Below are positions 45,295 through 53,085 of a stretch of DNA of 64,000 nt, one piece after another. The translations under genes were made by a program, and so were the position numbers. Source of the stretch: CAVRXQ01 sp963838845 (GTDB lineage Bacteria > Actinomycetota > Acidimicrobiia > Acidimicrobiales > Bog-793). The notes beneath the pieces were generated by a model. It had not been told where the DNA came from, ran no database searches, and saw only the letters and a program-made list of their open reading frames with translations. Numbering within the stretch: position 1 is the stretch's first letter; each line of letters starts with the position of its first letter. Where the stretch lies: assembly GCA_963838845.1 (NCBI GenBank), contig CAWISR010000002.1:62001-126000 (forward strand). The letters run 5' to 3'.

Positions 45295-45738
45295 TCAGCC
45301 GTAAAGATGTGCCATATGCAAGAATTGTTTATGTAGCGGAACGAGCGCCGAGGGACCTTTTGGTGTACCGCTGGAGATTGCTGCCCACTTCAGAAGCCTC
45401 GCGGGTTGCGCCACCGAAAGAGTTCTGAGCGCTCGCATATTTGCGTGGATACCGACGAGCACCAGCCAGGCGAGCGACGCTTGTGAGTGCTTCTCGACAT
45501 ATTCTCGTATGCGGAGCGGAGGCGGATGCGGTAGCCAGCGGTGCCACCGCAATTCCGCTGCCCATGCTCGGTAGTACTCCGAATCCGCTTCAAGAAAGAA
45601 AGTCGATGGCGGTGGGTAGCCCGGTAGGAGTTCCGATGCGGGAATCGGCGACATCTCGCCGGCGGCGGTGACAATGGCACGTGCCTCCTGAAGAGTGGAC
45701 CTGCCTTCCTCGAAGGCGCGCTGCTGAGAAGGGTTCAT
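45295..45738 (-). CDS. Small protein of unknown function, coupled to the GT-C-like gene
   Basis: A 147-residue frame from an ATG that lies 5 bases after the stop of the membrane-protein gene on the same strand, as in translationally coupled pairs. The protein has helical, aromatic-rich segments (EYYRAWAAELRWHRWLP; HSQASLAWLVLVGIHANMRAL) and no recognised domain. The frame is also open upstream to a TTG at 45897. Codon third positions look like those of neighbours but the evidence is modest. Without it about 450 bases would be empty. Confidence 0.4.
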   Translation of the reverse strand: MNPSQQRAFEEGRSTLQEARAIVTAAGEMSPIPASELLPGYPPPSTFFLEADSEYYRAWAAELRWHRWLPHPPPLRIREYVEKHSQASLAWLVLVGIHANMRALRTLSVAQPARLLKWAAISSGTPKGPSALVPLHKQFLHMAHLYG

Positions 45739-45742
45739 AAAG

Positions 45743-47299
45743 TCAACGGCGACTGCGGACAAGACGTGCCATGCAAGTCGTGCACTTCCGTCCGTCGCGG
45801 TCCAGTCGGCGATTAAGGACGGCTTCTCGAGACTGGGAGTACACGCAGCAGGGCAGTATTCCGAGTTTCTGGAGGCGCGCAGCTTCATTGCCGTCAAAGA
45901 TGCTCATTCTCTGTGCCTTTAGGTACGCGATGTACGAATGAACACCGACAAACGGGGGGTACACGTACGGCTCGATTAACGGGACGGGTGCAGTCGATGA
46001 ATTCGCCATGACGTCAGCCGAGGTGGTTCGCGACGCATACTCTTGCTGGCCGCTCATCAATCCGGAGGTGGTCGAGTAGTATGCCTGTACGACTACTAAG
46101 GCCACAGCAATCGCTAGGGCCGCGCTGATCGAAATTGAGCGAGTCTCGCGGGATTTCGCCCAAGCGACCGTCGCTAGGTAGATCCCTATGTACAAAAGCA
46201 TGTTCATCGTTATGTATCGAGAGGCAAGCCCTGCAGTCAGATCGCCGTAGAGCCGCGATGGGATCAACGTGAAGTCGAATCCGAGTCCTGTCACGATCAG
46301 CGCGACTGCGAAAGCATGGATGCCGTTGGGACGCCCGCGCGCAACCCAGGCGGCGATCATTGCGATTCCCCAGCAAGCGATAACCGCCCCGATTACTTCG
46401 GTCGTCCCGTAACTCGAACTTACCTCGGGTCTCCCGATCGCCAGGTGAAAGTTCGGTACAACGTTCCCGATCGTCAAGAAGACCGCTTTCAGCGTCGTCG
46501 GGACATGATGGAAATAAGCCGAGATCGGATAGATCGCCGAATTAGAGGGAGAGAATCCCACAAAGTAACCGGCGATCACCCCGATTCCGACGACGCTCCA
46601 CACGATGCGGTCGATCGCCGTCCTCCCTTTGGCTAGCAACACGATGAGCCCTGCGGGCCACACGAGCAGGCCCTGAAGTGACGAATATGACGAAACGACT
46701 CCAAGCACCATGGCAACGATCAGCCATGGAGCCCATCGGCGCGGCTTCGTGAGCAAGATCGCAACGCTTGCGAGGAGTGCAACAAGGACGATGTACCACG
46801 CAATTTGATACGCCCACAGGGTATTTTCGTACTGGGCCAGCGTGTAACCGATTACGGGTATCGCGACAAACCACAAGGGCGATCGCTGCAATTCCTGACG
46901 GCAAACCCAAAGCATGATGGCGATCGAGGCGGTCAACAACAGCGCGGAAAACGCGAAGAAATAGAAGTCATTCCAATGGGTGAGCAGCGCGAGTGCGATT
47001 GCGACGAGGTTCGGGAACAGCTCACGGTCCGCGTTGTGTAATGCCCAAAGTGCAGAAAAGCTCAGTGTGCCGTTCTGAGTGGCATGGACGAGCGGTACCC
47101 AAGCGAACTCATCCCAGTAGACGACGTTGACTCCGTAGGAAGCGATGTAAGCCAGATAGAAGCCGAGTGCTGCGAGTGCGGCAGCACCGAAGAGCCAAAT
47201 TTGCCAGAACGAGATCGTTCGCCGAGACATCTCCATTACGATCGTTTTGAGGGCGATTCTTCGGTTGTCCTGCAACTCCGAGCTCGTGCGTCGACTCAT
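45743..47299 (-). CDS. GT-C-like polytopic membrane protein
   Basis: This 518-residue protein has about 11-12 membrane helices. The first outer loop after helix one contains VVYWDEFAWVPLVHA, an acidic pair placed like the catalytic site of GT-C enzymes, and the C-terminal soluble part is short (YPPFVGVHSYIAYLKAQRM). It may transfer a lipid-linked sugar or act as a polymerase. Start ATG at 47299; ATGs at 47236 and 47230 are alternatives. It lies downstream of two similar minus-strand genes. Confidence 0.55.
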   Translation of the reverse strand: MSRRTSSELQDNRRIALKTIVMEMSRRTISFWQIWLFGAAALAALGFYLAYIASYGVNVVYWDEFAWVPLVHATQNGTLSFSALWALHNADRELFPNLVAIALALLTHWNDFYFFAFSALLLTASIAIMLWVCRQELQRSPLWFVAIPVIGYTLAQYENTLWAYQIAWYIVLVALLASVAILLTKPRRWAPWLIVAMVLGVVSSYSSLQGLLVWPAGLIVLLAKGRTAIDRIVWSVVGIGVIAGYFVGFSPSNSAIYPISAYFHHVPTTLKAVFLTIGNVVPNFHLAIGRPEVSSSYGTTEVIGAVIACWGIAMIAAWVARGRPNGIHAFAVALIVTGLGFDFTLIPSRLYGDLTAGLASRYITMNMLLYIGIYLATVAWAKSRETRSISISAALAIAVALVVVQAYYSTTSGLMSGQQEYASRTTSADVMANSSTAPVPLIEPYVYPPFVGVHSYIAYLKAQRMSIFDGNEAARLQKLGILPCCVYSQSREAVLNRRLDRDGRKCTTCMARLVRSRR

Positions 47300-47535
47300 C
47301 TAAGTGTTGCAGCGATCAAAGGCGTTTTATGCTCTTGACTTGGCACTACTAATGACCTTCGGTGGAGTACGGAACGAGCCGGAGGGCGATTGTCTTCGCG
47401 GTCGCTTCGTCAGCCCTGCTTCGATCGATGGTCCTTCGACGGATTGGTTGCTGGTCTCTCGAGATGTAATCACGATGCAATTGGTGCACCGACGCAAGAG
47501 CGAGGCGCGATAGGTCAAAGCGAGGTGCAAGAGCT

Positions 47536-49371
47536 TTAGGCACAAGCGCTACGCCTAGTCCAGTACGTGACAGTCTGGCCAGCCTCACCGGTCCAACCCA
47601 GTACAGCTGTCCCGACGTTTGTCGATCGCCTCCGATAACAGGTTCGAAGTAGCTGCTTAATTTCTGGAACGACTCGTTCGATCGTATCCGTAGAAGGAAT
47701 AAAGCCGAAGAATCCCGTTCCAATCGCCTCGACGATGCAACGTGGCGGCACTTGCTTCAGTTCAGTAGCGATGAGGTCAGACGCAGTAAGCGCCGGTCCG
47801 GAGCGAGGAATGCCCCAGTTCTCGACGAGGAACTCGTCGGCCGGCATCCAGTCGTAGTAGGAGTAGAGCTCATTCGCCCAACCGAAGACGAAAACTCTGC
47901 TCGCTTGCGGGCACATGGTTGTCAGAGCGGAGCCGTCTGGGTTGTATGCGTCATCGGGCACGAGTCGGCCACGCGTCACAAGCGAACTAAGTTGGGATTC
48001 GGCGAAGTGAGTGCTGCCGTCGACAGTGTTCAAGCTCCCCGAGTCCAGAAATATGCTCACGCTGGCGGCGAGCGCCAACGCGGCGATCACGCGTTTACGC
48101 CAGCGATCGGATCGGATGTCGTGGCTCGAAAAGCGAGATGTATTCGCGCCGAGCACAGCAGAAGCCAGCGCTCCGGCGAAGAGAACGTTCGAGTAGTGGA
48201 GGAAGTGGAGGAAGTCTTCGGGCAATATCGCCAGAGTCGCGACGGCGGCTAACAGCGGCAGCGCCCAGATGAGGACGCGTAGCGCGTTGAGCCATCTCCG
48301 GTCCGACCCTGCGATTGCGCGCCAGCCGAGAATACCTGCGAGCGCCCAATAGAGGACTACGTGGAACTGCTCGAGGTAATGAACGAGCGCGAATATTCGA
48401 GCGGATAAAGCATTCTCGCTCGCGTTCATCGCAGAAATGTACGAGAAGACCCCAGATGTACCGCCCAGCCCTAAGCGGACGAAGTTGCCGAACTCGCCCA
48501 CAGACGCGATGAAAGCGATCACAATGAGCGATGGGCCAACGAAGGACACGGTCCCGATAGCGAGTTCTTTGGCCAGAACGCGGAAACGGCTATTTCCTTG
48601 GGTCCGCGCTTGGCTGTCGTTCGTGAACACCTCTGTCGCTCGGATTAATGAGCAGCTGTAGACGACAGCGAGCGCCAGCGGCCCGAGCTGGGGTTTCGCC
48701 CACGGAGCGAGGCCGCAGATGGCACTTCCGAGAATAAATCGCCTTGTCGACAACGATCCCGGAGCGCTCGTTAGTACGGCGAGGCCAACAAAGATGAGCA
48801 CAATCGGAAGGCTCTCGGTCGTCAGTGAATACAGGTCGATTGAAGTGTGCTGCTGATTCGCATCTGCGAAGTAATAGATGGCCGTCGGAAGGACGAGCAC
48901 ACTGGCGAGGCGCCACCCATACCATCTCGCAATCAGGTGCCAACCGGTTACGACAACGAAGATGTCAAAGAGCGCGGAAATCACGTGTGCGGTCGTGAAA
49001 TTCAGAGGAATGCCGACGAGATTGACGAAGCCAAGGAAGATCGGCCAGAAGAATAAATACGTGTAGGTCGTGTACGTGTGGTACGGGACGAAGTCGACTC
49101 GTGCCTGCTTACCTGCTGCGAGCAACTGGGCCTCGTCGGGATTGAGCATGTTGGCGCTCAGCAACCAACCACCGCGAATTAGAACGAAGACGAGGCACGT
49201 CGCCGCGATCCCTATCAGCAGTGGGCCGTAGCGACGGAGAAACTTCGCGATCTCAACGCCAACGTTGTTTTCAAGGCGTAGAAGTGATTGAGCGAACGGG
49301 TTCAGGCGGGACTCCGCCCCCATCGAATTCTGCGCCTCGGACGAGGTCGCTACGTCTTGACGAGATACCAC
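47536..49371 (-). CDS. GT-C-like polytopic membrane protein (GT39-type first loop)
   Basis: This 611-residue membrane protein has some 10-12 helices. A cytoplasmic N-terminus of about 45 residues precedes helix one, and the first outer loop has SANMLNPDEAQLLAAGKQA, where the DE pair is the GT-C catalytic signature position. The C-terminal outer domain of about 140 residues contains FVFGWANELYSYYDWMP, as in Pmt-like proteins. GTG start; the gene overlaps the end of the upstream gene by 22 bases. Confidence 0.6.
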   Translation of the reverse strand: MVSRQDVATSSEAQNSMGAESRLNPFAQSLLRLENNVGVEIAKFLRRYGPLLIGIAATCLVFVLIRGGWLLSANMLNPDEAQLLAAGKQARVDFVPYHTYTTYTYLFFWPIFLGFVNLVGIPLNFTTAHVISALFDIFVVVTGWHLIARWYGWRLASVLVLPTAIYYFADANQQHTSIDLYSLTTESLPIVLIFVGLAVLTSAPGSLSTRRFILGSAICGLAPWAKPQLGPLALAVVYSCSLIRATEVFTNDSQARTQGNSRFRVLAKELAIGTVSFVGPSLIVIAFIASVGEFGNFVRLGLGGTSGVFSYISAMNASENALSARIFALVHYLEQFHVVLYWALAGILGWRAIAGSDRRWLNALRVLIWALPLLAAVATLAILPEDFLHFLHYSNVLFAGALASAVLGANTSRFSSHDIRSDRWRKRVIAALALAASVSIFLDSGSLNTVDGSTHFAESQLSSLVTRGRLVPDDAYNPDGSALTTMCPQASRVFVFGWANELYSYYDWMPADEFLVENWGIPRSGPALTASDLIATELKQVPPRCIVEAIGTGFFGFIPSTDTIERVVPEIKQLLRTCYRRRSTNVGTAVLGWTGEAGQTVTYWTRRSACA

Positions 49372-51089
49372 GTGACGACCCCATCAATCGAGATCCCTTG
49401 CTTCCCAGTGAGCTCGTTGAAGAAGGACACCATTTGTGTTTCGTTTGTCATCGGACCGACGAGGACTGCTGTGACTCCCCATGAGCGAATCTGTGCAAGG
49501 TAGAGCCGTCTACTCGCCCGAGTGAGATGTGGAGCGGGGGTCGAAGGAGCGGCGGATGCGATTAGGTTCATGGCGTTGCTCAATGGGGTGGGTATGGGAC
49601 CGGTGATCGCCCCCGAAGGAGTCGGAACGTAGACATATCCTTCGGGCATCTTGAAGCGGAACCCGCTTGCTGCCTGCCAAAGCTGCGGACCGATTTCCGA
49701 TCCGTTCGAGTCAAAGGGCGCGACGAGAACCGTAGAGCCCCGAGGAATACGACGCACTGCCCTAGTCGTGAAGTAGGTCGGAATCGAATAGGACTCGCTC
49801 GGCAGTGGAAGCGGAGCGGGCACGATCGCCACGAGACCAAGCGCGACGAGAGCCAAGCCCGACAGGCGCCACCCCACACGGACACGGGGGAGGCTCGCCA
49901 CGAACTCAGCCACAAGGAGCGCGACGCAGAGATCGACGATGCACATGAACCGAGCAGCGAGGATGTTGCGGAAGAACGGAAGATGCAAGAGCCATTCGAA
50001 CGGCATCGGAACGCTGACGAAGGCTGTCTTGTCGACGGTCAAATGCGGACCGAGTGCCAGCGCGACGAGTATCAAACCGGTGATGGCGGCAGTTCTCACG
50101 GCAACGCTTCGTCGCAATGCGACCACCGTGATGATGCAGACCAGTAGTAGGGGCACCCCGATGTAGCCGCCTGATTCGACCCCGTTCGTGATGTGAACCG
50201 AGGTCGCATAAAGAAATGAAGGAATGAACCTGGTCGTGACGGTCGGCACCACCAAGTTGGCAACATCAATGATGAATGCTGTAGGCGGCTCAACAGTTCC
50301 GTGTCCGAGCCGTTGAGCACCGAATATGAACGTCCACAGTGGATATCCAGCGGAGATTAGGAACACCACGATTGAGGCTGCAACGACCTTGGCGATGTAA
50401 GGAAGCTTGGTTCTGATCTGCCGAAACCGTTGTAAAGCGACGATCACCACGGTGATCGCGGTAGCAGCGATGACGAGCGCGCAGGTCTCGATGAAAGTTA
50501 TGAATTGGAATGCGAACAGCACGCCGATGAATGCGCCGGTCGCCCACCACTTCCACTTCTGTCGGACGAGCGTCTCGTGCAAGCCGAGAAGCATCAATGG
50601 AGGCAAGAACGCCAACGTGATCGCTAAGTGGCCATACGCGTGTCCCATCATGTATGGGGAGAAGCCGAACACCAGGCCGCCGGCGATCGCGCCGAGACGT
50701 GATGGAACGAACCGTCGGATCGCGAGCTGCGCGAACCACGCAGACGCCGCGATCGAGAGCGTCGCAAGCAAGTTGTAGAGAACGAGAGGCCCAACGAGCG
50801 CCACCACCGGTGCGAGCACAATCCCCGGGCCGAGTGAACCAGTCCAGACGAGGTTCGTGCCCGACGGCGCTATGAGATAAGAGGTGAAAAAGGGGTTGAT
50901 ACCGTGGCTGATCGCGAATGCCGGCCACTGCAGGTCCCAAAGGTAAGAGTCTGGATCGCCACCGTTGCCGATCAAAATGTTGCGCGGGTCCGTCCAGGCG
51001 TGCGCCATGAGAGCGAACGCGAGCGCTGTGTAAATAACGGGACCTAGCGCCGCCGGTATCCATTTTCGATGGAGTTGCAAATTGTCCAT
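49350..51089 (-). CDS. Polytopic membrane protein (YfhO/GT-C-like)
   Basis: About 579 residues with some 12 membrane helices. The first outer loop contains IGNGGDPDSYLWDLQWPAF, whose DPDSYLWDLQW motif is typical of large bacterial membrane glycosyltransferases of unassigned sugar. HAYGHLAITLAFLPPLML and a C-terminal outer domain follow. The ATG at 51089 starts just before helix one; the open frame extends to a GTG at 51185. It is the first gene of a three-membrane-protein minus-strand run (51089 to 45743). Confidence 0.6.
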   Translation of the reverse strand: MDNLQLHRKWIPAALGPVIYTALAFALMAHAWTDPRNILIGNGGDPDSYLWDLQWPAFAISHGINPFFTSYLIAPSGTNLVWTGSLGPGIVLAPVVALVGPLVLYNLLATLSIAASAWFAQLAIRRFVPSRLGAIAGGLVFGFSPYMMGHAYGHLAITLAFLPPLMLLGLHETLVRQKWKWWATGAFIGVLFAFQFITFIETCALVIAATAITVVIVALQRFRQIRTKLPYIAKVVAASIVVFLISAGYPLWTFIFGAQRLGHGTVEPPTAFIIDVANLVVPTVTTRFIPSFLYATSVHITNGVESGGYIGVPLLLVCIITVVALRRSVAVRTAAITGLILVALALGPHLTVDKTAFVSVPMPFEWLLHLPFFRNILAARFMCIVDLCVALLVAEFVASLPRVRVGWRLSGLALVALGLVAIVPAPLPLPSESYSIPTYFTTRAVRRIPRGSTVLVAPFDSNGSEIGPQLWQAASGFRFKMPEGYVYVPTPSGAITGPIPTPLSNAMNLIASAAPSTPAPHLTRASRRLYLAQIRSWGVTAVLVGPMTNETQMVSFFNELTGKQGISIDGVVTWYLVKT

Positions 51090-51677
51090 CGTGTTGCGCT
51101 GCCGCTTTGAGAGGTGCTCCGGTGATCCTTCTCGACGGTTCTCGGTCCAGTCGCGTCGAAACAGCGTTAAGGATCCGGAACGCACTTGACCGTGGTCTCC
51201 CCTCAGAAGCGCACAGTCGATCGGCTGAGACTAGACATCTCGCGATCCTGGCGATCGTTCCTGATTCGACGGTGAACGTGCCGAGTTGCAGAGAAAAGGG
51301 CGTACGCGTTCAATCCAGAAACCCGGCGTTCGGATGACGTGTGTCTCGGAATCACGTCCGTATTGCTTTCTAGTCGAAATCCGGGTGGGTCAGGTTGTCC
51401 AGGTACGCAGAGTGCCTTGGCATCTGGGACGAGTCACGAGCGAGAAGAAAACGCAGACGAGGAACATTACGTGGTCAGCGACGGCAGAAGCTTGATCAGT
51501 CAGGAAAAGACGTCCAGGCGCGCTCCATAGACATTGAAGTCGACCGAGTCGAAATTGACCGCTGTAATCCCTTCTCGCACGTCGAGTAGCGAGATGTATT
51601 TCGTGTGCTGTCCCAAGTCTGTCGGTAGTGACGGGTGAATCGGAACCTGGCACATTATTTGGCGAGTCCTGGCCGGT
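51090..51677. other. Intergenic region, lower GC, no gene recognised
   Basis: About 590 bases between the divergent GT-C-like gene and the DUF6941 gene. Short frames on both strands lack motifs and start signals. It must hold the promoter of the minus-strand membrane-protein run. No repeat or insertion-sequence end was noticed. Confidence 0.45.
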
Positions 51678-51683
51678 TAGCGT
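51678..51683 (+). promoter_or_regulatory. -10 element of a leaderless transcript
   Basis: TAGCGT followed by seven bases and the GTG at 51691 fits the leaderless pattern and helps choose that start over the GTG at 51682, which overlaps the hexamer. Confidence 0.45.
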
Positions 51684-51690
51684 GTCGCCC

Positions 51691-52116
51691 GTGCGGGTGA
51701 CACTCCTATTGTGCGACGCTGCCCAGGTCGCCGACGGCAAACTCTACGTGCTCGGTGGGGGATGGAGCTTGATCGGACCCGACCCGACTCCTTCCGCGGT
51801 AGCCATCAAGATCGACGTCGATTGGACCGAAGTCGACCGGACGCACCACTGGGAGCTCTTTCTCGTTGACGAAGACGGTCAGCTTGTCCTCGCGCCGACA
51901 CCTGACGGCGCGCAACCCATTGAAGTCCGCGGCGACTTTGAAGTGAGCCGTCCCCAGGCTGTGCCTGAAGGCAGTCCGGTCGACGTGGCCCTGGCTCTGA
52001 ACTTCGGGCCCCTCCCGCTGACACCCTCTTCCCGCTATACGTGGCGTCTGTCGATCGACGGAGAAACGCGCGAGGACTGGGTACTGCCGTTCTCCACCCG
52101 AGCTAGGCCGGACTAG
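51691..52116 (+). CDS. DUF6941 family protein
   Basis: This 141-residue protein opens VRVTLLLCDAAQVADGKLYVLGGGW, cited as LCDAAQVADGKLYVLGGG, then alternates beta strands with WTEVDRTHHWELFLVDEDG and ends FGPLPLTPSSRYTWRLSIDG. This is the layout of DUF6941, a small all-beta family common in actinobacteria with no known role. The GTG at 51691 is supported by a leaderless signal; the frame is open to 51628. Confidence 0.7.
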   Translation: MRVTLLLCDAAQVADGKLYVLGGGWSLIGPDPTPSAVAIKIDVDWTEVDRTHHWELFLVDEDGQLVLAPTPDGAQPIEVRGDFEVSRPQAVPEGSPVDVALALNFGPLPLTPSSRYTWRLSIDGETREDWVLPFSTRARPD

Positions 52117-52178
52117 CCGGACTCCACGCGACACGTCGTGTCCCCAAACCCCGAACACAAATTCGACGTAACCAGGAA

Positions 52179-52373
52179 GTGTTTACTGGGTCGACACGGG
52201 ACCTACGAGGAAGGCTCATCCGGCCCGCATGCGACTCACCAATTCCGGAAGCGGCTCTCACGTCGTTCGAAGGCGCGAATTCCGAAGTCGGCCGCGTACA
52301 AGAAATCGCTTCTCGTCTCGTTGAGGAAGGTTTGCTCGCCAGGGGCGCGCGAGGTGGATTGCGTCTAGCCTGA
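52179..52373 (+). CDS. Possible small protein, winged-helix-like tail
   Basis: A 64-residue frame from a GTG with AGGAAG close upstream. The C-terminal part, GRVQEIASRLVEEGLLARGARGG, resembles the recognition helix and wing of a small regulator. This could be a remnant or a chance frame; it fills most of the 337-base gap between the DUF6941 and RmlC-like genes, which otherwise holds nothing recognised. Confidence 0.25.
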   Translation: MFTGSTRDLRGRLIRPACDSPIPEAALTSFEGANSEVGRVQEIASRLVEEGLLARGARGGLRLA

Positions 52374-52453
52374 AATCTCGCTGTAGCGCTTGCGAAGTCG
52401 TTTTCGGTTCGTTGCGTCGAACACACCAAGCGAAGCTTTCCGGCGAGGAGTCC

Positions 52454-53002
52454 GTGTCAAAGATCACCGAATCCGCTCTCATTCGTGACGTGTTGCATGT
52501 CGAGCCAGATGTTCACGGCGATGCGCGCGGGCGTTTCATGGAGACATATAGGCGATCCTGGTTTCCGCTCGGTCGCGAAATGGTGCAAGTTAATCGCTCG
52601 GACAAGAGCGCGAATTCGTTAGTCGGCCTTCACTATCATCTGCACCAGGCGGATTACTGGTTTGTCACACGGGGTAACGCGAGGGTCGTCCTCCATGACC
52701 TGCGACTTGGATCACTGACTGAAGGAGCAACCGAGCTCTGCGAGCTCGGCGTCAACGAGCACGGGATTTTCATCCCCTCCGGTGTCGCGCATGGCTTCTC
52801 GGCGCTCAGCGATCTCACTTTGATCTACCTTGTCGATGGCTACTACAACCCGAATGACGAACTCGGGCTGGCCTGGGACGACCCGGCGATCGCTGCGGAC
52901 TGGGGGGTCTCAGACCCAGTCCTTTCCGAACGGGACCTCAGGAATCCTCGTCGGGAGGAGATACCTGACCACCTCATCCCGCGAGTCGGAGTGCGCACCT
53001 GA
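52454..53002 (+). CDS. dTDP-4-dehydrorhamnose 3,5-epimerase-like protein (RmlC family)
   Basis: This 182-residue cupin-fold protein has RGRFMETYRRSWF, QVNRSDKSANSLVGLHYHLHQADYW cited as SLVGLHYHLHQADYW, LHDLRLGSLTEGA, and FIPSGVAHGFSAL. The LH pair and C-terminal Tyr region match RmlC, but the residue after the usual LRGLH is altered (VGLH) and the Lys normally found in QxKLV is replaced (QADYW), so the substrate may differ from dTDP-4-keto-6-deoxyglucose. No rmlA, rmlB or rmlD lies nearby. The GTG has GCGAGGAG upstream. Confidence 0.7.
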   Translation: MSKITESALIRDVLHVEPDVHGDARGRFMETYRRSWFPLGREMVQVNRSDKSANSLVGLHYHLHQADYWFVTRGNARVVLHDLRLGSLTEGATELCELGVNEHGIFIPSGVAHGFSALSDLTLIYLVDGYYNPNDELGLAWDDPAIAADWGVSDPVLSERDLRNPRREEIPDHLIPRVGVRT

Positions 53003-53040
53003 AAATTCGAACCCGCGGTCAAAACAGCAGGCAGTGTGCG

Positions 53041-53046
53041 TAGATT
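53041..53046 (+). promoter_or_regulatory. -10 element of a leaderless mini-ORF
   Basis: TAGATT is followed by six bases and a GTG at 53053 that opens a ten-codon frame. A weak GTCAAA lies 17 bases upstream in the -35 position. Confidence 0.45.
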
Positions 53047-53052
53047 GACGGT

Positions 53053-53085
53053 GTGAACCGCGGCTTCCTGGTCGGCGTCTCATGA
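53053..53085 (+). CDS. Leaderless ten-codon mini-ORF upstream of the DUF4115 gene
   Basis: GTG at 53053 begins a frame encoding MNRGFLVGVS and stopping at TGA 53083-53085. The stop overlaps the ATG (53082) of the DUF4115 gene as ATGA. The arrangement suggests that ribosomes loading at the 5' end finish the mini-ORF and re-initiate on the main gene, which has no ribosome-binding site of its own. No regulatory codon run is obvious. Confidence 0.35.
   Translation: MNRGFLVGVS

Noticed and set aside
45739..45897. Extension of the 45295 frame to a TTG at 45897
   Set aside because: It overlaps the end of the membrane-protein gene in another frame; the ATG at 45738 directly after that gene's stop is the simpler start.
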